A DNA stretch of 64,000 nucleotides. Source: Paracentrotus lividus. Taxonomy: Eukaryota > Echinodermata > Echinoidea > Camarodonta > Echinidae. Positions within the stretch are counted from its first letter, which is position 1; every line of letters starts with the position of its first letter. The DNA is taken from positions 5,348,487 through 5,412,486 of the forward strand of contig CALNVZ010003432.1 in assembly GCA_940671915.1 (NCBI GenBank), in the 5' to 3' direction. The notes beneath the pieces were generated by a model, which was given only the letters and a program-made list of their open reading frames with translations, made no database searches and was not told the DNA's origin. Positions 1 to 11,400 of this stretch are shown one piece after another. Made by a program: the position numbers and the translations under genes.

Positions 1-124
1 TCAAGCGGCGCCCATTATGAGTCTCGCCTGATGTCGCAATTTTTTTTTCTCTCCCTTTCTCACTTTCTAATTTTTTCCCTTTTTCCCTTTTTTCTCCCTT
101 TCCTTTAATGATAGTAATACTAAT

Positions 125-392
125 ATTAAGCATTTATAATGCGCCGACTATCTAGTAAACTATTCAGTGTCGCAGCTAATATTATTACCCGGCTATAGCC
201 ATAGTTGCTCTAATAAAGGGCGCTTTAGCGCATTCGAGGAATTTCTTCCTACCGGTACCCATTTACCTTACTTGGGTCAATTGTAGATTAATATCTTGCC
301 AAAGGACATCAGTGGAATGGACGGGATTCGAACCGCGTACCTTGTGATCGTCAGTCCGCCGACTTATCCATTCGACCACACCAACTCCATCC
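125..392 (-). mobile_element. tRNA-derived SINE, degenerate
   Basis: Read on the minus strand, 392 to about 316 gives a tRNA-like head: a paired acceptor stem with one mismatch, an A-box-like GTGGTCGAATGG and a B-box-like GGTTCGAATCC. The anticodon stem and T stem do not pair well, so it is not a working tRNA gene. The head runs into a non-tRNA body that ends near 125. The arrangement (tRNA head, body, no ORF) is that of a polymerase III-derived SINE; the body resembles a SINE type I recall from marine invertebrates, but I cannot name the family. Confidence 0.6.
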
Positions 393-449
393 CCTCCTTC
401 CCCTTTTTTGTTTTGTTTAGCAGGGCCTTCTGCGCTATAGAAAAATGGG

Positions 450-1010
450 AGTGGGGGGGGGGCTTCACGCCCAGCCCCCTGTTTGGATATACATTATATG
501 CATCAGAAAATAAGTAAACTGGCCCTCATATTCCCGACGGTGGATTATGCAAAATCCTTGGTCTGAAACCATGGTTTCTATTGGCGGTCATTAGGGTCAT
601 AACAAATAACTTATGTATGATATTTAATTTTACGACTAAACTTATTTTTGCATAAATTGATATTAGGATTTAGTTTATATTTTCACTCTTTATTTGTTAA
701 TTTATGGAGTTATCAATTATTACCTTAATTGCCGCCCTTAGAAACCATGGGTTCAGACCAAGGTTTTATCAATTTTTTCGTGAAATAAAAATAAAATAAA
801 ATAAAAATCATATCAGTTGGAATCAGAGATGAATCAGAGATATTCAACATGTGTGATTATTATGTGTATAATTTGTGTCCTTTCATGAATGTCCAATTTG
901 TTGTTCTATGAAAATAAAAGGTAATATGAGGGCCAGTTTACATATTTTCTGATGCATATATGCGTATCAAAACGGGGGAGGGGGGGGGCTTGGGGCTCAA
1001 AAAAGAAGAA
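450..1010. mobile_element. Nested palindromic MITE
   Basis: The segment around 455-540 is the inverted copy of about 918-1010; both include TGCATCAGAAAATA and a run of G. Inside it, 553-605 and 725-772 form a second inverted pair around AAACCATGG. The result is a foldback within a foldback, all inside the larger 1-1146 element. There is no coding capacity. Confidence 0.55.
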
Positions 1011-1176
1011 CGTGAGAGAGAGAAAGAGAAAAGGAGAAAGAGAAATATGAAAGAGAAAGAGAAAGTCATTATGATAAGATCAGGTAGAAAAGAAATTCAA
1101 AAACCTGCGACACCGGGCGAGAACCACAATCGGCGCCGCTTGATTCCAACATCAATGCCTGTGAGGAGGGTTATTG

Positions 1177-1465
1177 TCTTCGGGGGGTAGTTGACCGGGT
1201 GTTACTCTCCAGGGGTAATTGTCCGGGGGTAATTGTCCTCGGGGAAATCGTCCTCGGGGGGTAATGTCTGGGGGGTAATTGTTCTCGGGGGGTAATTGTC
1301 CTCGGGGGGTAATTGTCCTCGGGGGTTAATTGTCCTCGGTAATGGGGGGTAATTGTCCGGGGGGCTAATTGTCTCGGGGGGTAATTGTCCGGGGGGTAAG
1401 TCCTTTCCTCGGGGGGTAATTGTCGGCGGGGGGTGATTTGTCCAGGGGGTAATTGTCCTAGAACC
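1177..1465. repeat. G-rich minisatellite, ~17-20 bp unit
   Basis: About fifteen imperfect tandem copies of GGGGGGTAATTGTCCTCG, with runs of five to seven G on the plus strand. It lies less than 100 bp before the acceptor of the RIG-I-like receptor last exon, so it is intronic and would be G-rich in that transcript. The unit length drifts, which suggests an old or poorly resolved array. Confidence 0.85.
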
Positions 1466-1548
1466 CCGAGGTCATTACTTCATCTCTTGAACAATTATCA
1501 AAGGATTTGAAACTGTATTAAATGGGTCAATATCTTGGATGTTTTTAG

Positions 1549-2079
1549 ATTTCGGCACTTCAGAAGGAGGATGCACTAGATCGTTTACTTAAGGAGTCTG
1601 GCCGACTCAAGACTAAGAAGAAAAAAGCTGAACTGAGGGTACACAATGAAGTCAAGCTCCTCTGCAAGCACTGTCGTTGGTTCACCTGCTATACAGACGA
1701 CATCCGATGCATCAACGGCCAGCATCACATCGTCGTCAAGGAAGGTTTCGAGGATACAGTAATCACACGGAGACTAGCAGAGGATCAGAACCAGTATTGG
1801 GACGTGACCGTGACCCAGGAGATTCAATGTAAGAGATGCAAGAAGCAGTTGGGTTACATGATGATCTTCAAAGAGCATGAACTGCCATTGCTGATTATCA
1901 AGCACCTTCTCATTGAGCTACATGTACCTAAAGTTCAGAGGGTTGTCAAGAAGAAGTGGAGTGAGACAACCTCCATCTTCACCATCAAAGATATAGATCT
2001 GGAAGATTTGGTGGAGAGACTGAAAGTCCAAGAGGCAGATGAAGACTCTGATGATGGCATTGATCAAAAGAAACAGTGA
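1549..2079 (+). CDS. RIG-I-like receptor, last coding exon (C-terminal RNA-binding domain), partial
   Basis: RIG-I-like receptors are cytosolic sensors of viral double-stranded RNA that signal to the interferon/NF-kB arm of innate immunity. This exon encodes 176 residues and a TGA stop. It opens in frame straight after an acceptor (TTTTTAG ending at 1548). Visible are a basic linker (residues 21-26), then the C-terminal regulatory domain: LLCKHC with C39 and C42, the IQCKRC pair C94 and C97 (the four expected zinc ligands), and the later KHLLIEL and VKKKW segments that align by eye with human RIG-I. A short acidic tail ends the protein. The CARDs and helicase must lie upstream of the window. 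Whether it is closer to RIG-I, MDA5 or LGP2 cannot be told from this exon alone. All four cysteines are present, so there is no sign of decay. Confidence 0.88.
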   Translation: MSALQKEDALDRLLKESGRLKTKKKKAELRVHNEVKLLCKHCRWFTCYTDDIRCINGQHHIVVKEGFEDTVITRRLAEDQNQYWDVTVTQEIQCKRCKKQLGYMMIFKEHELPLLIIKHLLIELHVPKVQRVVKKKWSETTSIFTIKDIDLEDLVERLKVQEADEDSDDGIDQKKQ

Positions 2080-2742
2080 TGTGGCAAGGTTCTAGGGGAA
2101 CTCTAAAGAGTGACTTAAGCTCTTGAGGATATCTTAGAGTGACCAAAGCTTTACAGGATATCTAAGAGTGACCAAAGCTCTAGAGGATCTCTAAGATTGA
2201 CCAAAGCTCAAACAAACATATTTAGACATAAGACATAATGAGCTTAATGTAAAAATGATTGCATCAATGGTATATTGTTATCAAATGCGATTTTGTACAT
2301 ACATGTACTGTATTGATCAGGATCGAATGTTATCTTTTAATTTTTGCTAAATGTGCTTTACTCTTGTTCATGTTCAAGGTTGTCATGGTTTTTTTTTTAC
2401 CAAGAGGTATGTCGAATGATTGAGCTCTGCTCCATCTATTATATTTTTATTGCCATAACCATATATATATTATTTATATGTATACAAAAGAGATTTATCA
2501 GATATTCTATTCAAGACTGAATGTAAAATTTTTATGAAGTAAAATGTATCTATATTTAACTTATTAATAGTTCTATTATTCTGAAAAATATAGGATAATT
2601 ACTTGTAGCTAGATAATGATCTAGAATGGCAAAGCCACTGGCGTAAATCCATTCCCGCTTTCTGTTCATCAGGGGGGGGGGGATGCCAGTGGCCACGCCA
2701 GTGGGCAGAGCCATTAATTTGCACAACTCGATGTGATTTTAA
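2080..2742. other. 3' UTR of the RIG-I-like receptor and intergenic DNA
   Basis: Just after the stop there are four short degenerate repeats of about 30 bp around GAGTGACCAAAGCTCT (2085-2210). The rest is AT-rich. A 12-G run with flanking CCAGTGGC inverted words at 2625-2710 may be the stub of another small element. I see no clear AATAAA and no further gene. Confidence 0.5.
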
Positions 2743-3260
2743 AGCCCCGATCACACCTTTGCGTTTTGGGGCTGCGTTTTACCTCGTTAGCCGAACACAG
2801 CCTTGAGGCAGCCCTACGCAGCTCAATATTCGATTGCAATCACACTGCTGCGGTTAGAGCTCGATGTAGCTCGTACTTGGTTTGCTTGCATTTCACCTCG
2901 CTCTAGCTCGCTTTCCCTCGTAGCAGTACGATTCAATACGAAGTTTGCTCGTACCATTGTGTGTGTACTACCTCGTTCACTACTCGTTGTTGCTCGCTAG
3001 CCGCTCGATCTAGCTCATCTCACCTCGATTCACTGCGCATTTACTCGCTAAACCTTTTGTTGCGTTCGAGCTCGTTCAGTTGCGAATGTTTGAAAATATT
3101 TCAAAATTCCGCAACTGAACGCAAGGCCTTTGCGTCCGCCTGCCTATTTACCTCGTTCTAGCTCGTTCTAGCTCGTTATGTTGCCTTTGACTGCGTTTGT
3201 CTGCGTTTGGGCAATTCGCAGCCGAACGCAGCCCCAAAACGCAAAGGTGTGATCGGGGCT
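2743..3260. mobile_element. MITE with 3-bp TAA duplication (PIF/Harbinger type)
   Basis: The ends are near-perfect inverted repeats of about 38 bp starting AGCCCCGATCACACC and are flanked by TAA on both sides (2740-2742 and 3261-3263). A 3-bp TAA/TTA duplication is the habit of PIF/Harbinger elements. The interior has no ORF; it is filled with repeats of CTCGTT, TAGCTCG and TGCGTT, so it looks grown from its own end sequence. Confidence 0.7.
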
Positions 3261-3263
3261 TAA

Positions 3264-4400
3264 GAGGAGAAAAATTTTATTTTTCGTCATTATATATAGG
3301 CCTACCTTTCTTTTTCTTTGCCGATTCTATCTATCTCATGGTTGTTTGAAAAGTTGAGTTGTGTTCTTATGCCCTATAAGCAATTTATAGTGGAAGTGCC
3401 TTTTGGCATATTTACATGTAATTCATAGTCATATTGCCCGAGGGCATACTTACATGTTGCTGCATTCCCCATTGGTTTACATGTAAACGTTTACTTTAGG
3501 GGCAGGAGAAACCAAGTTATACAGGTCCTGAAGCTAGAACACATTGGCCCATATTCTCATAGCCATGGTTTAGTTAACCCTAGGTTAACTTAGACTACAC
3601 TTTTATGGATTGCCAGTTGTCAACTCATTAACCAAGTAAAAATTATTCTAATCCGGCGGCGAAAAGTTGTCATATGCACGTAACCTGCCCTTTAACAACT
3701 AAGTGACCTATCAACAAAATCAGAATTATTTATTTTTTGTATCATATACGCAATATGAAAACATTGAAATATGATTTGGATATTGCGTTGATCAGTTTGT
3801 AACATTATTTAGTATCCTGAATAGATCCTTCATACATGTATACAAAGGAACTGCCTTATTTGAATAACTTTTGTAAACTGTATATACATTTGTTATTTTT
3901 GTCTCCAAAAACTATACTAAAGTGTTTAATCAAATAAAAATGTTCTAATAATTTGTGTGCTATGAAGTTTGAAGCTGGAATTCCTACCCATTGCCAACAA
4001 TGTTTGTATACTGAATCTTCTGTAGAAAGAAAAAAAAGAGAGTCAAATTTAGTGTGTTTACATTGATATTTATTTGCCAATACAACCAATGTGCAATTTG
4101 AATTGTTTTTATTATTTTGTAATGAATGCAAATAATTTACATATGTGAGTAATACTAAAAGGCACGACTGTGTTGAAATTGTTGATTTGTTTTTCCGCTT
4201 TTAGAACTCCTTAAAAATGTATCAGGAAATTTTGCCATTAATCACAAATTGGCAATGGCCAATTTAATGAAAATAATGCTTAAAAGACTGACCATTATTA
4301 AACTTATTAGAAGTGTTCTTTCACAATTGCAATTATTCTCAAACATTTGTTCAATGGGGAGATAATGTATATTCATCACTCCAAAATGGGCAATTCCGGA
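3264..4400. other. Intergenic, no gene seen
   Basis: AT-rich DNA without convincing ORFs. A sequence at 3547-3600 starts like other elements here (GGCCCATATTCTCAT) but I found no matching inverted end nearby, so it may be a fragment. Confidence 0.5.
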
Positions 4401-4404
4401 TTGG

Positions 4405-4416
4405 AGGAGTGAGAGG

Positions 4417-4447
<31 letters not shown>

Positions 4448-5430
4448 GGAGAGGGAGGGAGAGCGATAGAGAGAGAGGGAGACAGAGACAGAAAGAGAGA
4501 GAAAGAGATAGCAAAATGAAGGGGAAAACAAGGATGGAAGAGGGAGGGTGGAGAGAAAAATATTTAAAAGGTTTCAGATAGAACAAGGAATAAAGGATAA
4601 AGAAAGTGTGCAAGAAGAAAATGACATAGAATAGAGAGGGGAAGAGATTGAGAGATTGAGAAAAGGAGGGAGAATGCAAGAAGAAGGAAATGACGGAGAG
4701 TGATAACAGAAAGAAAGAGAGATGGAAGGAGAGAGAGATAGAAGAAAGGATCAATAGAGAGTGATAACAGAAAGAGAGAGAGAAAGAGCTAGAAGAACAA
4801 AACGACGGAGAGTGATAACAGAAAGAAAGAGAGAAGGAAGGGAAAAAGAGAGCTAGAAGAACAGAACGACGGAGAGTGATAAAAGAAAGAAAGAGAGATG
4901 GAAGGGAGAGAGAGAGCGAAAAGAATGGAACGACGGAGACTGATAACAGAAAGAAAGAGAGATAGCTAGAAGAAAGGAAAACCAGAGAGTGATAACAGGA
5001 AGAAAGAGAGATGGAAGGGAGTGAGAGAGAGAGCGAAAAGAATAGAATGATGGAGAGTGATAACCGAAAGAAAGAGAGATAGCTAGAAGAAAGGAACAAC
5101 AGAGAGTGATAACAGAAAGAAAGAGAGATGGTAGGGATAGAGGGCTAGAAGAAAGGGACAATAGAGAATAATAACAGAAAGAACGAGAGATGGTAGGGAT
5201 AGTGAGAGAGCTAGAAGAAAGGAACGATGGAGAGTAATAACAGAAAGAAAGATGGAAGGGAGATCAGAGAGCTTGAAGAAGTGAATGATGGAGAGTAATA
5301 ACAGAAAGAAAGAAAGATGGTAGAGAGAGAGCTAGAAGAAATGAATGGTGGAGTGTGATAACAGAAAGAAAGAAAGATGGGAGAGAGAGAGCAAAAAGAA
5401 TTGAAAGACGTAGAGTGATAATAGAAAGAA
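4405..5430. repeat. Purine-rich minisatellite, ~60-bp unit, about 13 copies
   Basis: The core AGTGATAACAGAAAG recurs near 4699, 4760, 4816, 4876, 4939, 4993, 5058, 5106, 5172, 5235, 5298, 5358 and 5418, joined by GAGAGATGGAAGGGA and GCTAGAAGAA. Its left edge decays into plain GA repeats. Long open frames on both strands are only a result of this simple composition. Confidence 0.9.
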
Positions 5431-5529
5431 ATCCTGTTTCTATGTTCATACCCGTCCCCTTCTCACTCCTTTTTGTGTATAATTCCTCTTCCCCCACACA
5501 AGTTTATGTTTCATTTGACTATAAGTTAA

Positions 5530-6110
5530 AGGGGAATCCAACCCAAGGAGAGAATCAACCTTACAGGAAAGAGGAAAATGAGAGGAGCAATCTAAAAAAA
5601 GTTTCATCAAAATCGGTTATAAAATAAGAGAGTTATGGAAGTTTGAAAAGTCTAGTTGTTCCTTCTATGGGCATCCTCAAATTGGCATCATCGGCTTCAA
5701 AATGGCCGATCTTATGGACAACTCTCCATTCAATTTGTACACAAATTTTCAGATTTTCCCCATTTTCTTTCAAAATATGTCTTCTTTACTTCTAAGCTCA
5801 AAATATGTTGTGGGAAAATATATTTCACACAACATATGTTGAGCTCAGAAGGAGGTAAGATATATTTCGAAAGAAAATGGGGAAAATCTGAAAATTTGTG
5901 TACAAAATGAATGGAGAGTTGTCCATAAGATCGGCCATTTTGAAGCCGATGATGCCAATTTGAGGATCCCCATAGAAGGAACAACTAGACTTTTCAAACT
6001 TCCATAACTCTCTTATTTTATAACGAATTTTGATGAAACTTTTTTTAGATTGCTCCTCTCATTTTCCTCTTTCCTGTAAGGTTGATTCTCTCCTTGGGTT
6101 GGATTCCCCT
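5530..6110. mobile_element. Near-perfect palindromic MITE with TTAA duplication (piggyBac type)
   Basis: Two arms of roughly 290 bp are almost exact inverted copies, starting AGGGGAATCCAACCC and ending with its complement. TTAA flanks both sides (5526-5529 and 6111-6114), the signature of piggyBac-type insertion. The symmetry is so complete that both strands give almost the same 84-residue open frame; it is not a gene. The high arm identity points to recent origin or arm homogenisation. Confidence 0.8.
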
Positions 6111-6114
6111 TTAA

Positions 6115-7715
6115 GATTGCCATTCTTAAACTAGTTTTCAGTTTGTTTGTCTTTATTTCTGTTTACACTTTGCCAAGCATTTAGGGACCCCAATCAGAAG
6201 CTCTACTATCTAGGAGCCCTAAATCTCTCATTTCAGAATATCTCGATTCTCCTTCTCCCCCCCCCCCTCCCCAATCTGGCTCTCTTTCTCTCCTTCCCCC
6301 TCTCCTTGGCTCTTGCTCGTATCTCCTTCCATCTATGATCTGTCCATACATTTTCTTCTTATTGATTCCCTATATTTACTTATATCTTATGCCCCCCTCC
6401 CCCTCCTTTCTCTCTTCTATATTTCATCTCCAGCATACAGAAGGGTTTTTTTTTAAATGCAAATTTTCAAAAGTGTGCCTCAATATCGTGCAATCATTTC
6501 ATGCAACCATACTACATGTATTTGCCTTTAATACTGGAGTTTATGAAATAAAAATTTCCCCCTCATTTAAATGACAAATTGGGCCGTAAGCATTGAAAAA
6601 AAAAAGTTCCTGAGGTAAAACTTCATCCCATAACTCAATTCCCTTATGATTCGACTGAATCCTTGGAGCACAAAGGAAGATATAATGTTACCTATGTACT
6701 ACAAGTTTGTTGGGAGAAACTTAATTGAGTACTAAATATTTTTTAAAGAACTGCTTACAAAAATAAGTAATTACTTCGTTTATGCATACGGCCCATTGAT
6801 TATAAGATTAGATAATAAAAAAGAGACTACACATGTATTCTAATTCTTTTGCATACAACTCTTTATTCAATTACAATGAATATATCCATAGATTTTATAA
6901 GATTCTCTATTAGATAAAATACTGCTACATTACAATACCAATAACAATTTTGATATCGAAGTATTAAAGAGAATTTTGTACTTTTTGGATGAATTTTCAT
7001 ATTCTCTTCAGACTTAAAGAACAACTTCAAATTTTGGGGAATGGTCGACATTAAAAAAGGACACATTTCAGAATTTCTTGAAAATAATATTTCACTGAGT
7101 AAAACTAAGGAAAGACAAGGTATTTTCAATTGTGTTAAACATAACAACTGTACATGTACTTGCAATTTACATTTTATTTGTTGGTATCATCTACATGATA
7201 TCATTTAAAACCTAACATTAGATATGAAATAGATCATCTGTAAGCACACTGTACTATACAATATCATATCTAAAAAAAAGGAGAATATATAAATTGAATT
7301 GATGTAGAAATATATTGCATTCTGCCAACTAACACATGTACATAATTTACAAAAAATAAAAAGAGAAAATATTGTACCTTTTATCATGTTGAATATATAT
7401 TTCATATTCTATAACATAACTCTACATTATGGGAATGCTTCAAGAGTCCAGAGCTTCAAAGGATATTGAACTGAACTTTGTGCATCCATTTTGTATGTAG
7501 TGTTCAAAACCATGACACGATATATTGAATTTCTGAAAACGGGCAACTTAGTGAAGATAACTTCATTCATAAAAGGAAAATATACAATCTGTCTGATTCT
7601 AAGTTTCCATCATTTTTCCAAAAAACTAGTGTTCCCTTATAAAAATAGCAGACTGGAAATCAGTAGTTGGGATCACTAAAAAGGTGGGTTTAAGGTTTGA
7701 GGTTGAACAAGCTTA
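6115..7715. other. Intergenic, no gene seen
   Basis: AT-rich DNA with a pyrimidine-rich stretch (6245-6420). Short open frames have no recognisable domain and no splice context. I see nothing else. Confidence 0.5.
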
Positions 7716-7717
7716 AC

Positions 7718-8404
7718 CACACATCCATTTGATGGCAATGGGGATATTTATTTGATAGCAATGGGGGACATTAATTTGATGGTAATGGGGACATTCATTT
7801 GTTAGCAATTGGGGATGGCAACGGACATTCATTTGATGGCAATGGGGACATTCATTTGATGGCAATGGGGGACATTCATTTGGTGACAATGGGGGACATC
7901 CAATTGATGGCAATGGGGAAATTCATTTGATGGCAATGGGGACATTCATTTGATGACAATCGTGGACATTCATTTGGTGACAATGGTGGCCATTACTTTG
8001 ATAGCAATGGGGACATTTATTTGATGGCAATGTGGAAATTCATTTGATGGCAATGGGGACATTCATTTGATGGCAATGTGGAAATTCATTTGATGGCAAT
8101 GGGGACATTAATTTGATGGTTAATGGGACATTCATATGTTAGCATTGGGATGGCAACGGGACATTCATTTGATGGCAATGGGGACATTCATTTGATGGCA
8201 ATGGTGGGACATTCATTCGATGCAATTGTAGACATTCATTCGATTTGGCAATGGGGACATTCATTTGATTGCAATGGGGACATTTATTTGATGGCAATGG
8301 GGACATCCATTTTATAGCAATTGGGGACATTCATTTGATTGCAATGGGGACATTCCTTGGATCGCAATGGGGACATTCATTTGATGGCTATGGGGACATT
8401 CTCA
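7718..8404. repeat. 23-bp minisatellite serving as 3' UTR of the TROVE-vWA gene
   Basis: About thirty copies of ATTCATTTGATGGCAATGGGGAC with point changes. The array stops three bases short of the stop codon of the minus-strand gene at 8407, so the transcript should run straight into it. Variant units carrying TTTATT on the plus strand (for example 8283-8288) give AATAAA on the transcript, so the array itself may supply poly(A) signals. There are no unique spacers, so it is not a CRISPR array. Confidence 0.85.
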
Positions 8405-8406
8405 TC

Positions 8407-11400
8407 TCAAGGTTCAGCCTCTTTCTGCGCCTCCTTCTGAGCATCAGTTAGTTCACTTGCCATACGATCCACCATGTCCTTGAACTCACCAGTGGAGGTG
8501 GACAACAGACCGAGAACACTGTCCAGCTTGGTCAAATCTGGCCGGTAACGGGCAAATTTGAACTGCATGGGTTTGATGCCCTGATTGGTCAGCTGACTGA
8601 CCATCTGACCAGTAGAATGCTGGTTGCTAAGGAAGGAGATGAAGACTAGCTTGGCGTCGGCGTAGACCTCCTCCTGGTATTTCTTGAAGAGTGGCTGGAA
8701 GCTGAAAGAAGAGAGAGAAAAGAAGAGATGTCATGGAGGAGTTGATGCTATTTTTTTGGGCTTTCTCATGGTAACCAGTCAAAGTTTCACTATTGTCACA
8801 AACACTAGACTGGGGTTTACGTCCAGGTGGTCTGCCAGCAATAGGTCTTATACCAGATAGGCTAAATCTGTTTGGTCTACTATCAGTTTAAACTAATTGT
8901 TGTTTGGTCCAATTATCTCTTTGTCCAATTGCCACTTGGTATAATTGTAAATTTGTCTATTACTGGTTTGTTATAGTTGTTATAGAAGTGTTAGACCAAT
9001 TGGGTATTAAACGAAATTAGACAAAGTGGTAGGCTAAGTGCCAGTTAGACTAAAAGTTAATAAGATGAACTGGTTTAGACGAAATGGAATCAGACCATGT
9101 GAAATGAGACGAAAAGGGCTTAAGTCAAAATTTGTTTTGACAGTCAAATCATTTTGGCAGATTGTTATGAAGAGTGAGCTAATCTGTTGTGCACAGCCAC
9201 CGAGTGCTAAAGGATTAACGATATACATGTAGTTATAAGCTGATGTAACATGTACATATCTTCCACTGGTATCTTATGAATTTCAGGATATGGTGCTTGA
9301 ACAGATCAGATTGAAATCTTTATCTCAAACTTACCGGTAGCCATTATTATCACAGTTTTCTTCCTCATCCGTTACGACCACAAAGGTCTTGATGACCTCC
9401 TTGCGTTCATAGTATGGCCAGAGGCTAGCAGCTGGGGCAGTACTTCCATCTGTTCTTAGGGTAGATGCCATCTCAAGAACCTGTCAAGAATCATATCTAC
9501 ATTTCAACTTTCCATTGAACACATGAATAATGCAATGGCTGATTTGATCAGCATTCCCTCTGCAAATTTGCCAAAAAAAATTCTATATAGATAATTAAAC
9601 ATGAAAAAATGTTGACATTTCAACTATTCATTAAATAAGTTCCAAATGTCAGGTGGTAGCACAAAAAAATACCACAAACAAACAAAAAAACTATGCAGAA
9701 GTAGTGACTCTTTCTGTATTTGAGCAAAACCACAAAATTATCATGAATGGGTTTATTACACAGGAGTAGGATTTTTCAGAATCTAAGCATGACTATGAAT
9801 GTGCGGAACCTGCAACATTCAAATAGCATTTGCATCTCAAGAACACATGTCAAATTTCATCTCATGGAGCTGTAGTTCTTTTTAAATTACTCACTACAAT
9901 ACTGGTTGTGCATGGACATTAATTCTGAAATGTAAGAGTGACACTTCCATCTCCAATTCTAAGTCTATAAAGTACAGAGGTTCCAAGATTGACTTACCTG
10001 TTGAATGGTCCTGGGGATTTCTGGAGGTACATAGTCCTTGTTTGAGAAGAAGGAGAGCTTGGCATCTGTGATGGCTGTTAAGAGACCTGCGATGATAGTA
10101 CTGGTCTTGATGGCTACATCCATAGAAGGTGAACGATCACCAAGAACAGCTACAGGAGCCTCCAAAGAAACCCTGAAGACACAATAAAATATTATTTTAA
10201 ATAAATCATCCATCATCAGGCCCGCAATGATAGTGCTGGTCATGATGTCTGTTTTCATGGAAGGTAAAAGTTCACCAAGAACAGCTACAAGAGCCTCCAA
10301 AGAAACCCTGCAGACACAATCTAAAGATTCTTTGAAATAAATCATCTGTAATGGTTGAAAGGAGACCTACAATGATAGTACTGGTCTTAAGTTTAAGGCT
10401 ACTTTCAACGAAGGTGAACGATCATTAAGAACAGCTACAGGAGCCTCCATAGAAACTCTGCAGACACAATCAGAGATTCTTTGAAATAAATCGTCTGTAA
10501 TAGCTTTTAGGATACCAGCAATAACAGTACTGATCTTTTTAAGTTCGGTAGGGTTGCAGTAATATTGAACGAGAATTTCCAATTCTAATAAAATTATTTA
10601 TTGAAATAGCTAATTTTGCCAAAATTATTATAAACATAAAGGTTAGTCTGGGGTCTCTATCTACAAGCCAACTGCTTGCTTTATTATTGTGCATGACTGT
10701 AGACATAGCCTCGTTTGTTTTCACTGTTTTAAGATAGTATATGATTTCCTTTCTCTCTGAAACTTTCAGTAGTTTGTTTTTACCATCAGAGCAATAGGAT
10801 TTTACTCATTTAAGTTTCTTTCCCACTTGTTATGGGAAGTTACTAAATCCTTCAAACCAATCTATGACACCTACAGTTTGTGATTTCTTTTAATGTTAGA
10901 TAATGCTCTTAAAACTCACTTCATGGCCTTTAGCCTCTTTGCTGCCTCTGGTATTAGTGTCTCTAGAACAGAGGGACCTATTCCTAGGGTCTTCATCAAG
11001 AGTAATCTTTCCATCAGTTTGCCTGAGGATAGAGTCACTGCTTCCCCATCGCTGATACGACGACAGATCACCTCGTCTACCTTAGCACCATGCAGGTTCT
11101 CATAGTACCTGGAAAGAAAGAGAGGTGGAGATAATCATTTTAAGTAGGAATTTTCAAATCTATCGTTTAAAAAAAAAAAACTTTATTCTGACAAAAAACA
11201 GCGGGAGATGCGAGTTCTGAAAATTAATATTAGGTTTTGATTTAACGAAAAGGTGTTCAGGTTATAGAACTCGAGTCCAGTTTTATTTAAAAAGAAAAAA
11301 AAATTATCAGGTTTAACTTGATGAAGATTTAGCTGCTGCATGTTTATCATCATATGTTTTCCAAATAATCCATGAAATGAATGAATTAATTAACTAATAC

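Larger units (their letters stand above)
1..1146. mobile_element. Foldback-type element with ~40-bp inverted ends
   Basis: Bases 1-40 match the reverse complement of about 1106-1146 with few mismatches; both ends read TCAAGCGGCGCC going inward and then become pyrimidine-rich. The left end may start before the window. Between them lie a SINE and a second palindrome. No transposase reading frame is visible, so this looks like a non-autonomous DNA element of unknown superfamily. Confidence 0.55.

Noticed and set aside
316-392. Functional tRNA gene on the minus strand
   Set aside because: Anticodon and T stems do not pair and the head continues into a SINE body.
4242-5099. 285-residue Ser/Leu/Phe-rich frame on the minus strand
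   Set aside because: It is the translation of the purine-rich ~60-bp minisatellite; a related frame exists in another phase and there is no start context, domain or splice signal.
7718-8404. Possible CRISPR-like array
   Set aside because: Units are head-to-tail 23-mers without unique spacers, in an animal genome; it is a minisatellite.
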